In this document: piece after piece, positions 29,981 to 39,069 of the stretch
How the letters are laid out: each line of letters begins with the position of its first letter
Position numbering within the stretch: position 1 is the first letter of the stretch
Source: Candidatus Peregrinibacteria bacterium
Lineage (GTDB): Bacteria; Patescibacteriota; Gracilibacteria; UBA1369; LOWO2-01-FULL-3
Assembly (NCBI GenBank): GCA_030688025.1
Contig: JAUYJL010000010.1
Coordinates: 62,001-126,000 of the forward strand
Direction: 5' to 3'
DNA length: 64,000 bases
The notes under the pieces: model-generated
What the model saw: the letters and a program-made list of their open reading frames with translations, nothing else
What the model was told of the DNA's origin: nothing
Databases searched by the model: none
Program-made: the position numbers and the translations under genes

Positions 29981-30055
29981 TGGTTGCGGGGGGAAGATTC
30001 GAACTTCCGACCTCCGGGTTATGAGCCCGACGAGCTGCCACTGCTCTACCCCGCG
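29981..30055 (-). tRNA. Initiator tRNA-fMet (CAT), CCA encoded
   Basis: Reverse complement cgcggggtagagcagtggcagctcgtcgggctCATaacccggaggtcggaagttcgaatcttccccccgcaacca; C1-A72 mismatch and GGG/CCC anticodon-stem pairs are initiator hallmarks. Confidence 0.93.
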
Positions 30056-30119
30056 CCATTAAAGAACATTTTAGCCATGAAAAAATACGGCAATTCACCT
30101 CCAAAGTCAAACTAAACAA

Positions 30120-30518
30120 TTAATTCCCAAAAAAAAATTTCCACCACTTTTTAGCATTCGAAAGTCCGGCATCTTTTGCGAATTCACCCGTTCCTCCGTC
30201 TAAAACTTCATCATTTTTACTCAAAACATCCTCCGAAAGCACAATAACTTCCTCTCCGGGATTTACCAATCCAAGGCTTTGCTTAGCGATTTTGTCGATA
30301 TATTCCTCGGACGTAAAATAAAGATAATCGTCATTTTTTTTCGCATTTTCTTGAGCAATCCGCTCATTCTCCGCGCGAAAAGTTTCAATATAGGTATCAA
30401 TCTTATAACTATTATAAACATTCTTCGTAAGAGAATAAATCAAGTAAGAGACAAGCAAAAATTCAACGATTATAATGGCTCTTGTGAGGCTGGATGTATG
30501 AGAAAAGCGTGAAGACAT
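30120..30518 (-). CDS. FtsB/DivIC-like septum formation initiator protein
   Basis: N-terminal TM + coiled coil + 'EEYIDKIAKQSLGLVNPGEEVIVL'. Confidence 0.8.
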   Translation of the reverse strand: MSSRFSHTSSLTRAIIIVEFLLVSYLIYSLTKNVYNSYKIDTYIETFRAENERIAQENAKKNDDYLYFTSEEYIDKIAKQSLGLVNPGEEVIVLSEDVLSKNDEVLDGGTGEFAKDAGLSNAKKWWKFFFGN

Positions 30519-30519
30519 A

Positions 30520-30549
30520 TTGCATTTTTAGGCGAAAAAACTCTATCAT
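30520..30549 (+). promoter_or_regulatory. Putative sigma70-type promoter for murC
   Basis: TTGCAT-N18-TATCAT, 26 bp upstream of murC ATG. Confidence 0.4.
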
Positions 30550-30575
30550 AACTAAAACATTTACTCAAATGCTGT

Positions 30576-31889
30576 ATGAAATTTATGAAAAAGCGTCAGA
30601 AGATACATTTTATCGGAATCGGTGGAATCGGCACCTCCGCGATTGCACACATCATGAAGAAAAAAGGTGCAATAGTGAGCGGATCCGACATGGAAGCAAG
30701 CGAAATAACCGAGGTTTTAAAAAAGAGTGGCATAAAAGTTTCGATAGGCCATAACTCAAAAAATGTAACGAAAAATCACGATTTGGTGATTTTTTCCCCT
30801 GCAATCCCAAAAGACAACGCAGAGCTTCTCCAAGCCAAAAAACTGAAACTGAAAACTATCACATATCCGAAGGCTCTTGGCGAACTTTCAAAAGAATATT
30901 TTACAATTGCAGTTTCCGGTGCTCACGGAAAATCTACAACTACGGCCATGACAGCACTTTTGCTCAAGAACGCAGGACTAGATCCAACAGTCGTAATCGG
31001 AACAAAAATTCGCGAATTTGGCAATCAAAATTTCAGAGTGGGAAAATCCAAATATCTGGTTGTAGAAGCCTGTGAATACAAAAGATCTTTCTTAAATATT
31101 CATCCGGATATTCTAATAATCACAAATATCGAAGCCGATCATTTAGATTACTACAAAGATTTAAAAGACTACAAAAAAGCCTTCACGCAAATGTCGGAAA
31201 AACTTAAAAAAGACGGCATTGTAATAATAAATGGTGATGACAAAAATTCAGTTAGTGCGATAAAAAACACAAAACACAAAGTAATACATTTAAGTGAAAT
31301 TAAAAAACTTGGAATAAAAATTACACCAAAAGTCGTCGGCGCCTTCAACAAGCTAAACGCTTCAATGGCGGCAATAGTAGGGGACACCTTAAAAATTCCA
31401 AAAGCAAAAATTGAAAAATCAATAAGAGAATTCAAAGGAACTTGGCGCAGACTCGAAGAAAAACCATTCATAGGAAAAACAAGAATCATCGACGATTACG
31501 GCCACCATCCAACAGAAATAACGCTAACCCTCGCCGCAATTCGCGAAGACAATCCTCACTCAAAAATCCTCTGCGTCTTCCAGCCACACCAACATAACCG
31601 CACGATAGAACTCTTAAAAGGCTTCGCAAATTCATTCCATGATGTAGATGAAGTAATTATTCCTGATATATACAAAGTTCGCGACAAATCACAGGATATC
31701 AAAAAAATCTCAGCAAAAATCCTCGCAGACGAGATAAACAAAGCCTGCAAAAAAGACAAAGCCTCCGACGGTGGCGGTCTACAAAAAACGGCAAAATTCA
31801 TCCTCAAAAATCACGCCTCCTACGACATCATCGTAACAATGGGAGCAGGGGACATCTACAATATCCACGGAATGCTAAAACCGCGGTAA
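30576..31889 (+). CDS. murC: UDP-N-acetylmuramate--L-alanine ligase
   Basis: 'IHFIGIGGIGTSAIAHIMKKKG', 'VSGAHGKSTTTAM', 'DDYGHHPTEI', 'FQPHQHNRT'. Confidence 0.95.
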   Translation: MKFMKKRQKIHFIGIGGIGTSAIAHIMKKKGAIVSGSDMEASEITEVLKKSGIKVSIGHNSKNVTKNHDLVIFSPAIPKDNAELLQAKKLKLKTITYPKALGELSKEYFTIAVSGAHGKSTTTAMTALLLKNAGLDPTVVIGTKIREFGNQNFRVGKSKYLVVEACEYKRSFLNIHPDILIITNIEADHLDYYKDLKDYKKAFTQMSEKLKKDGIVIINGDDKNSVSAIKNTKHKVIHLSEIKKLGIKITPKVVGAFNKLNASMAAIVGDTLKIPKAKIEKSIREFKGTWRRLEEKPFIGKTRIIDDYGHHPTEITLTLAAIREDNPHSKILCVFQPHQHNRTIELLKGFANSFHDVDEVIIPDIYKVRDKSQDIKKISAKILADEINKACKKDKASDGGGLQKTAKFILKNHASYDIIVTMGAGDIYNIHGMLKPR

Positions 31890-31939
31890 GTTGAAAGATA
31901 TCGCTTATTTATCACAAATCTCCAAGAAGAGAATAATGC

Positions 31940-31968
31940 TTGACAAAAGTGTTGTTTCTGGTTAAACT
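31940..31968 (+). promoter_or_regulatory. Putative consensus sigma70-type promoter for the NDK-like/ART-like gene pair
   Basis: TTGACA-N17-TAAACT, about 42 bp upstream of ATG 32011. Confidence 0.65.
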
Positions 31969-32010
31969 TAACTCCTTGTAATGAATTTATTCTCAAAATA
32001 AATCAATCTT

Positions 32011-33594
32011 ATGAGCCCAATACAATACTTAGACAGAGAGGCATTGCCAGACGATCTTCAAGATTTTCCAAAAGGTTTAACTTTATCTCCTTTTGTAAAC
32101 ACTCCTTACAGTAACCGCGCGGAGATCAATGAAAGATTATTATCTGTACGCCCAGACGATTTTGCGACAAGGGAATATTTAGAAACAGACAAAGAACATA
32201 CTGCTTTAACAATACGTGAATCCGAAACAGACAGGATCAAACTGGTCTCAGAAATACTACACGCTCCAAAGCTACAAGAATTGATTAAAGCAGGAAAAAT
32301 AACTGCAGCCTTAGTGAAGCCACACGTTCATAAAGGTAAAAGTAGCGCAAAAGACGAAATAATCGCAGCTAAAATCCTTAAAGAGGAAATAAAACCACCC
32401 TTGAGGGTGCTTTTCGCTCTACCTGTACATATGACCCCTAATGACGTTCGTTATTTTTATGATAGCGTCTATGCAGCGTTAAGCACAAAACCAGATCCAG
32501 AGACAAACGGAAAAACCACAGTCTGGGAACGTTTCGAAGCCTACATGACAAGTGGTGCTTCAACCATGGTTCTTCTATATTCTGAAGACGGAAACGCTGT
32601 TAGCGAATGGCGCGACCAACTTGGCCCAACAAGGCCGGAAAAAGACGAAGCCGGAACAACGATTCGTGGAAAATATGGCTGGGACATGAGAGGAAACGTA
32701 GGTCACGGCAGTAACGCCGACAAACCGGAAGAAAAAGACGGAATATCTCCAGAAGAAATTGAAGCAAAATGGAAAGAAGACAAAGTCGCCGCAGTACAAT
32801 ATGAAGCAGGGTGGATGAAAGACAAAGTGGACTCAATGCTTGCAGATCATGAGAACCAAGATAAATTCATGACGGAAGAAGACCTAAGGGCACAAGGAAT
32901 TTTAGGGGAACGTGAAGTTTTTCTTGCAATAGAAAGATTTATTCCAAAACAAAAAGCCCATTCAGCCGGATCTTCTTTTTCCGCTTACATTGTTTCACTC
33001 ATAGGAGAAAGCGGAAAACAAGAACACAGAAGATTCATAGTAAAATCATTTGATAATAATGAAATAGGAAATCCCATAAACAAAGCCTTGGCTGAAAGTG
33101 AAACAGAACGTATCAGATTATTCAAAGAATTGGTCGAAAAAACTACATCAAGCAAGAACAAAGGTAGATTGAAAGTAGGAACACCACGACCTTACACAGT
33201 TTCAGAGGACAACCAAGGGGCACCAGCCATATTAAGAGAATACATCCCTTCAAGTAATGAAACCGTACTCAACATGGTGGATAACCCAAACTTTGATCCT
33301 AGCGTAAGATGTGGTATAATTGACGGATTGATATATGCCGCCGCCATGATGGACGCGAAAGGAATAAAATCAAGGAACATAGTCGAAAACTTCTTATATG
33401 ATGGAACAAAATGGGTATACATAGGAAGCAGCAATATCACCATAGAGGATCCAGCAGACCAAGAAGTAACCACTGGACTTGCAGACTTATTACAACGATT
33501 CGGAGACGACCAGCAATTATCAGATAAAATCCGAAAAAGATACCTACAACACAGAAAAAACCTTTTAGGCAAAAGACCACAGCCACAAAATTAA
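32011..33594 (+). CDS. Nucleoside diphosphate kinase-like domain fused to a degenerate protein-kinase-like domain
   Basis: NDK-like aa ~96-240: 'TAALVKPHVHKGKSSAKDEI...YMTSGASTMVLLYSEDGNAVSEWRDQLGPTRPEKDEAGTTIRGKYGWDMRGNVGHGSN'; C-terminal 'RRFIVKSFDNNE', 'GIKSRNIVENFLYDGTKWVYIGSSN' suggests a degenerate kinase fold. Confidence 0.7.
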   Translation: MSPIQYLDREALPDDLQDFPKGLTLSPFVNTPYSNRAEINERLLSVRPDDFATREYLETDKEHTALTIRESETDRIKLVSEILHAPKLQELIKAGKITAALVKPHVHKGKSSAKDEIIAAKILKEEIKPPLRVLFALPVHMTPNDVRYFYDSVYAALSTKPDPETNGKTTVWERFEAYMTSGASTMVLLYSEDGNAVSEWRDQLGPTRPEKDEAGTTIRGKYGWDMRGNVGHGSNADKPEEKDGISPEEIEAKWKEDKVAAVQYEAGWMKDKVDSMLADHENQDKFMTEEDLRAQGILGEREVFLAIERFIPKQKAHSAGSSFSAYIVSLIGESGKQEHRRFIVKSFDNNEIGNPINKALAESETERIRLFKELVEKTTSSKNKGRLKVGTPRPYTVSEDNQGAPAILREYIPSSNETVLNMVDNPNFDPSVRCGIIDGLIYAAAMMDAKGIKSRNIVENFLYDGTKWVYIGSSNITIEDPADQEVTTGLADLLQRFGDDQQLSDKIRKRYLQHRKNLLGKRPQPQN

Positions 33595-33604
33595 AAATAA
33601 AAAA

Positions 33605-34345
33605 ATGGTAGACAAACAAATAAGCCCTGACGATAAACCATCCCAACTAAGTCCACCGGACATCCTTGAACCCTCTGACCAAACCTTGACGCATAAAGCT
33701 ACGATTCACGATAAATTATTATCAATATCCACTACTGGTAAGGAAAAAATAGCTGAAAAATTCAAAGATAAGCCAGAAAAAGCGGCAGAATTTTTGGCGT
33801 TTGCCAAAGCACTTTATCCACACCTTCCAGAATCAGAACAAGCAGAATTTGCAGAAAATCCAATTGGATTTATATCCTCCACAATGGTTTTCAGAGGATT
33901 AACACCAGCAAAATACGAAGATGCAATAAAAGAAGGGCACTTGAATCCACAAGGTGGTGCCATGGGAATGGGCACGGGGGTATTTTACACAGATAGCCCA
34001 TATCAAGCCATAACCTATCAAGAAAGAGGAACTATAGTTGTTGTAGAAAAAAAAGATCTAATTCTACACACAAGTCATGGCATTTTAGTGCAAGGCTCAG
34101 AAGAGTACAAGAAAGCCGTCAGTGAAGTCCCACCAGGCAGTGTTTCAGTTTGGGACATGGAGGACTTATGGGATTTAGCAAATCGATCAGGCTGGGGAGG
34201 AAAAGATAGTGTATTTTGCCTTAGAAAACCTCAACCACTCAGCAATACGAAAGTTTGTTTACGATGGGACAACAACCAAAATAAGTTCGTGGAAGACTAT
34301 CCTCCAACGTTACAGAACAACTTTTCACCAGGATCAGTAAACTAA
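33605..34345 (+). CDS. Uncharacterised protein, possibly ADP-ribosyltransferase-like
   Basis: 'MVFRGLTPAKYEDAIKEGHLNPQGGAMGMGTGVFYTDSPYQAITYQERGTIVVVEK' resembles the R...(G-x-F/Y-x-T-D-S)...A..Y layout of ART folds; weak. Confidence 0.45.
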   Translation: MVDKQISPDDKPSQLSPPDILEPSDQTLTHKATIHDKLLSISTTGKEKIAEKFKDKPEKAAEFLAFAKALYPHLPESEQAEFAENPIGFISSTMVFRGLTPAKYEDAIKEGHLNPQGGAMGMGTGVFYTDSPYQAITYQERGTIVVVEKKDLILHTSHGILVQGSEEYKKAVSEVPPGSVSVWDMEDLWDLANRSGWGGKDSVFCLRKPQPLSNTKVCLRWDNNQNKFVEDYPPTLQNNFSPGSVN

Positions 34346-35733
34346 ACCCTCTTCCAAACCGTCCCACTGGCCGTATCCTCAAGCTCAATTCCTTTCTCTT
34401 TAAGCTCATCACGAATTTTATCGGACATTGCAAAATCTTTTGATTTGCGCGCTTCCTCGCGCTGTTTCATCAAAGCCTTCACGTCATCATCGACGTCTTT
34501 TTCTTCTTCAAAAATCACGCTCAAAACTTTGTCAAAATCAGCAAATAAAGAAAGAATATCGTTTGCAGATTTTTTTGTAAGTTTTTTTGTTTGAATTAAT
34601 GTGTTAGCAAAAGTAATCAAATCGAAAACAGCTCCAAGGGCTCCAGAAGTATCAAAATCGTTATCCATTACGTTCTCAAAATCAGATTTTAATCCAGCAA
34701 GTTTTTCCTGAATGCCAGAATAATCTTCACCTTCAGCAGAATTTTCAGCTTCAAATTTTAAATTTCTTATGCAATCCCGAACCCTAATAAGTCCCGCTTT
34801 CGATTGATCCAATAAATCAAAACTGAAATTTATCGGATTCCTATAATGTGTTTGCAAAAACATAAATCTCACGACTTTCGGATCATATTTTTCAAAAACA
34901 TTTCGTAATGTAAAAAAATTCCCCAAACTCTTACTCATTTTTTCATTATCGATATTTATAAACCCATTGTGCATCCAATATTTCGCAAACGCATCCTGTC
35001 CAAATGCACAAAGTGATTGCGCGACCTCACATTCATGATGCGGAAAAACCAAATCAAGTCCACCACCATGAATATCAAATTTCTCGCCAAGATACCGAAG
35101 ACTCATTGCGCTACATTCAATATGCCAACCGGGACGACCTTCGCCCCATGGACTAGCCCACGCCGGCTCACCTTCCTTTTTGAATTTCCAAAGCACAAAA
35201 TCGTAAGGATTTCTTTTTCCTTCTTTGACCTCTACACGCGCACCAACTTTCAAATCCTCAAGCTTCTGTCCGCTAAATTCACCATATTCTTTATAAGTTT
35301 TTACATCAAAATAAACACCATCATCCAAAACATAAGTGTGTCCTTTTTTCTCCAGTTTCTCAATCACCTCAACCATCTCCGCAATACTGTCCGTCGCTTT
35401 TGGCGAAATATCAGGAGCTAAAATCCCAAGCGCCTCATAATCCCGCACATATTCTGGAATAATTTTCGCAGCCAATTCTTCGACAGAAATTCCTTCTTCT
35501 TTCGCGCGATTGATCATTTTGTCGTCAATGTCCGTATAATTCGACACAAATTTCACTTTGTATCCTTTGTAAATAAAATACCTACGCATTAAATCAAAGC
35601 ACACAGCGCTTCTACCATGCCCCAAATGCCCCAAATCATAAACAGTCGGTCCACAGACATACATCCCAACCTCACCCTCTTTGAGCGACTCAAATTCAAT
35701 CAATTTTCCAGTTTTCGTATCTTGAATCTTCAT
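34342..35733 (-). CDS. cysS: Cysteinyl-tRNA synthetase
   Basis: '[29 protein letters not shown]', 'WHIECSAMS', '[20 protein letters not shown]', 'KMSKSLGNF'. Confidence 0.97.
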   Translation of the reverse strand: MKIQDTKTGKLIEFESLKEGEVGMYVCGPTVYDLGHLGHGRSAVCFDLMRRYFIYKGYKVKFVSNYTDIDDKMINRAKEEGISVEELAAKIIPEYVRDYEALGILAPDISPKATDSIAEMVEVIEKLEKKGHTYVLDDGVYFDVKTYKEYGEFSGQKLEDLKVGARVEVKEGKRNPYDFVLWKFKKEGEPAWASPWGEGRPGWHIECSAMSLRYLGEKFDIHGGGLDLVFPHHECEVAQSLCAFGQDAFAKYWMHNGFINIDNEKMSKSLGNFFTLRNVFEKYDPKVVRFMFLQTHYRNPINFSFDLLDQSKAGLIRVRDCIRNLKFEAENSAEGEDYSGIQEKLAGLKSDFENVMDNDFDTSGALGAVFDLITFANTLIQTKKLTKKSANDILSLFADFDKVLSVIFEEEKDVDDDVKALMKQREEARKSKDFAMSDKIRDELKEKGIELEDTASGTVWKRV

Positions 35734-35741
35734 AGCACATT

Positions 35742-36071
35742 TTACAAATAAGCAATTTTACCCAACAAAAATATAACAAGCCTCACTATTAAATCAATCC
35801 CTATGATCGCAATCATAGGAGAAAGATCAATCATTCCAACAGTATGCGGAATCTTTTTCGCAAGATTCATGACAGGATCAGTGACGTCGTTAAGAATTAA
35901 AGCAAATCTATTCGAAGATCTTCCTCCGCTCCCCATCGAAAACCACGAAAAAAGAATTCTGCCGATAATCGCATAAGTCATCAGATTTCCCAAGACAATA
36001 ACAAATTGTGAAAAATAATATATAACCACGAGGACAATATTAGCAGAGAACGAAGGGGCTAACAATCTCAA
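35742..36071 (-). CDS. YggT family membrane protein
   Basis: 'AIIGRILFSWF...NRFALILNDVTDPVMNLAKKIPHTVGMIDLSPMIAIIGIDLIVRL'. Confidence 0.85.
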   Translation of the reverse strand: MRLLAPSFSANIVLVVIYYFSQFVIVLGNLMTYAIIGRILFSWFSMGSGGRSSNRFALILNDVTDPVMNLAKKIPHTVGMIDLSPMIAIIGIDLIVRLVIFLLGKIAYL

Positions 36072-36362
36072 AGAAAGCGAAGTTATTTAAATAGGGCTTA
36101 AGTAGGGGAAAGAGTAAAGTATATTCTCTTTAGCGATTCTGTTCTATCAAAAAACGTGGTTTTTAAGTAGTGATTGAGTAGGGAAAGAGTAAGATATGCT
36201 TTATCTGGCGATTCTGTTCGATTAGAAAGCGAAGTTATTTAAATAGGGCTTAAGTAGGGGAAAGAGTAAAGTATATTCTCTTTAGCGATTCTGTTCTGTT
36301 AGCAAAAAGATCGATAACGCAAAAAGAAAGCGAGATAAAGAGAATATACTTTACTCTTTCCC
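36072..36362. repeat. Three ~76-bp direct-repeat units (units 1 and 3 identical over 74 bp) followed by a 27-bp inverted copy
   Basis: 36072..36145 and 36224..36297 identical (agaaagcgaagttatttaaatagggcttaagtaggggaaagagtaaagtatattctctttagcgattctgttct); ~36150..36223 diverged; inverted taaagagaatatactttactctttccc at 36336..36362. Confidence 0.9.
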
Positions 36363-36371
36363 ACCACGACC

Positions 36372-38240
36372 TTATTTAAACAACTTCGAAGATTTCACAT
36401 AGAACGCCCCTCCGAAAGCAGACATCACAACCATCCAAAGCATCTCCGGACCAGCCTCGGAAGGATCTTTTGGTAATTCAGAAACAGCTTCACTTCCCGC
36501 AAGACCTTGCTGTACGTCAGGAGAGGGGACACTTGAAACCGAAGGATTTGGAGTTGAAGAGACTATATTGCTAAAGTGACTGCTCGTAGCTCCTTTTGCA
36601 TCAACAGCAATCACAGCAAAATAATACTGAGTATCATTTTTTAGATTCGAAATATACCAAGTCGTTGAATTCGTATAAGTATCAATAGCTTCAGTCAATT
36701 TAGTTGGAGAAATTCCATAATACACTCGATAATTTTTCACAGAATCGGCATTCGCAATAGGCTTCTCCCAATTCAAAGTCACTTTGCGATCATACGCTTT
36801 TGCTGTAAGGCCATCCACGTCACCAATCAAACCTTTGTCAGGCAAATTTTCAAAATCACCCGAACCTGTCGCCGAGACTTTAAGACTACTCTTGCCCTCA
36901 ATCAAAGATTCGCTTCCGAGCTGATCCAAAACCACAAAAGTCAAAGGATAATCGCCATTGTCCGCAGGAGCATTAAACGAAGCCTCGTAATAACCCTTCC
37001 CGCTATCCGACATATCATAAAGATTTCCATTAAAAGAAAGTGTAGCCTTAGAAAGTAAATCTTTTGGAGTAAATTGTACATTTATCTTTGTATTTGGAAG
37101 AACAGAATTTGAAGGCAAAACAGTAATCCCGGAAACTTCGGGAGTACCACTGCCAATACTGAAAGCCACCGTTTTGCTCTTTTCCAAAACGGTTCCAGTA
37201 TCATCGACAGAAGCCACATATATAACATGAGCTCCATCCGAAAGTTTACCTGTCGTATAAGTAAATGCCCCAAAAGTATCAGCATCTGCCGAACCAAGCG
37301 CAACATCATTATCAAATACTTTCAATTTTTCCCCAGGCTTCGCATTTCCGCTCACAACCTGAATAGGATTACTGTACGTTCCTGCAACTGGATTTGTAAT
37401 AGAAATTGAAGAAGTGGATCCGACCACCTGAGTCGTTCCTTGATTTCCAGTTTTCGGAATAACGATAAATGTATATTCACCGTAAACCAAAGGAGAATTC
37501 ACATCCCTCGCCTCGACATTATAAGCTCCAGCCTGCTTGAACGCAGACGCAAGTGAGAAAGCATGAGCACCAACATCGTTTGTGGAGAAAGTGTAATCAT
37601 TTGGAAGCGATGCATAAAAAGCGTTCGTTCCGTTTATCGAAAATTTCACCGTTCCTTGGTAATCCGTCACTGTTTGACTTTGGCTATCTAAAGCCGTTAA
37701 AGTAAAGGTCGTGCTATCTCCGGCAGATACAGTGCTAGGCACATTATCAAATTTTAGCATAGAAACCGGACCGGAAGAATTTCCGACATTATTATTTCCA
37801 AAAAGATAATTTCCGTTGTCGAAATATACGACTTTTGATTTTGCATCGAGCACGCTGTTCGTCGTCAAATCAAAAGCAACATAAGTCACGAGACCATTTT
37901 TCGTAGACGTAGCCTCAAAAACGACTTCACCATTTTTACCGGAAACACTCTTTCCAAAGAAGGGGACTATGAGGTCATCATTTGAACTTGAAATCAATCT
38001 CACATCGTGACCACTCACAGGATCTCCATTTTCATTAGCAAGTAAAACCGTAATTTTTGCAGTTTCTTTATTTATTTTAACAGTCTGCGATTCCGGAAGA
38101 ACCATAGACTTTGAAGCAGAAACCGTTGAAGATACAGCAACGTACGCACCAGAATTCGTAGCCGAATTCGCAAACGCCACGAACGAACCAAACATCACGA
38201 TTCCCGTCAACACTGCCAATATTTTTACAAAACGATTCAT
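36372..38240 (-). CDS. Secreted/surface protein with Ig-like and fibronectin type III-like domains and C-terminal TM
   Basis: Signal peptide; 'PDKGLIGDVDGLTAKAYDRKVTLNWEKPIANADSVKNYRVYYGIS...YISNLKNDTQYYFAVIAVDAKGATSSHFSNIVSSTP' (FN3); C-terminal hydrophobic anchor. Confidence 0.85.
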   Translation of the reverse strand: MNRFVKILAVLTGIVMFGSFVAFANSATNSGAYVAVSSTVSASKSMVLPESQTVKINKETAKITVLLANENGDPVSGHDVRLISSSNDDLIVPFFGKSVSGKNGEVVFEATSTKNGLVTYVAFDLTTNSVLDAKSKVVYFDNGNYLFGNNNVGNSSGPVSMLKFDNVPSTVSAGDSTTFTLTALDSQSQTVTDYQGTVKFSINGTNAFYASLPNDYTFSTNDVGAHAFSLASAFKQAGAYNVEARDVNSPLVYGEYTFIVIPKTGNQGTTQVVGSTSSISITNPVAGTYSNPIQVVSGNAKPGEKLKVFDNDVALGSADADTFGAFTYTTGKLSDGAHVIYVASVDDTGTVLEKSKTVAFSIGSGTPEVSGITVLPSNSVLPNTKINVQFTPKDLLSKATLSFNGNLYDMSDSGKGYYEASFNAPADNGDYPLTFVVLDQLGSESLIEGKSSLKVSATGSGDFENLPDKGLIGDVDGLTAKAYDRKVTLNWEKPIANADSVKNYRVYYGISPTKLTEAIDTYTNSTTWYISNLKNDTQYYFAVIAVDAKGATSSHFSNIVSSTPNPSVSSVPSPDVQQGLAGSEAVSELPKDPSEAGPEMLWMVVMSAFGGAFYVKSSKLFK

Positions 38241-38343
38241 CGAGTAGGATTACTAAATCAATATAGTATACCTCAAAAACCCATTCCGTTCAATGAAGCC
38301 AACCATAAGCAAGGGATACGTCAAGCGATAAAACTAAAAACAT

Positions 38344-38853
38344 CTACTTATTCAATCTAAGGCAAATAACTCTATTCGCCTTGCCGGCAACTTGATCACT
38401 CCAGACTTGTAAATCGGGATCTTCAGCAGTTTCAGTAAAACCGATTCCTCTTTCTCTAGCCTTGCCATCCTCGGCTCCATCATAATGCAAATCTTGACCC
38501 GAGGCATGTTTATCTGAAATCGCTACTAAATCAGGACCTTGAGTGGGTTGTTCAATTGTCCACAAAGAACCATTGTTTCCAACGGTCACTTTAATCTTAA
38601 CCACACCTTTTTTGCCAAATTCAGAACCGTGCTCGCCGGCATTATAAATAAGCTCTTCCAATGGACCATATAACGCCTCGTCAATGTCTATGCCTATATT
38701 CCCCTCCAAAGTTCCGGAAAGCCAATCACGCACTTGTAACCGCTGTTCTTTGATAATAGCCCACGAATCAGCATCCAAGATCCATTCCTTTGTTCCTTTT
38801 GTTTCACCTATAGCTTCCACACCCTTCTGATAAGTGAGTTCAGGATTTAGCAT
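38344..38853 (-). CDS. HATPase_c/RsbW-like ATP-binding protein
   Basis: N-box-like 'EALYGPLEELIYNAGEHGSEFGKKGVVKIKVTVGNNGSLWTIEQPTQGPDL', 'KARERGIGF'. Confidence 0.55.
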   Translation of the reverse strand: MLNPELTYQKGVEAIGETKGTKEWILDADSWAIIKEQRLQVRDWLSGTLEGNIGIDIDEALYGPLEELIYNAGEHGSEFGKKGVVKIKVTVGNNGSLWTIEQPTQGPDLVAISDKHASGQDLHYDGAEDGKARERGIGFTETAEDPDLQVWSDQVAGKANRVICLRLNK

Positions 38854-39069
38854 AATAAAAAATATGTTAATTTCTCCATATTATAGCAAAAAACAAAACT
38901 AAAAGATAGCAACCATGAATACACTTTTAGTTCACCAATGCGCACTCTTAGCATACGCGAGCCAAAAACAGGGGAAAAATAATTCTGTCGGCACCGATGA
39001 ATTAAAATGCAAAAACAATTTTAGTCAAAAACGATGAAGGCAACATCTGCTTAATGCACAACAGTAGTC

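Noticed and set aside
29876-30055. tRNA pair as an integration site for a mobile element
   Set aside because: No integrase, no repeated tRNA 3' end and no foreign-looking cargo nearby.
36072-36362. CRISPR array
   Set aside because: Only about three long (~76-bp) units with no unique spacers, and no cas genes in the window.
38897-38932. Small inverted repeat aactaaaag...cttttagtt upstream of the HATPase-like gene
   Set aside because: Short AT-rich arms; could arise by chance in this composition.
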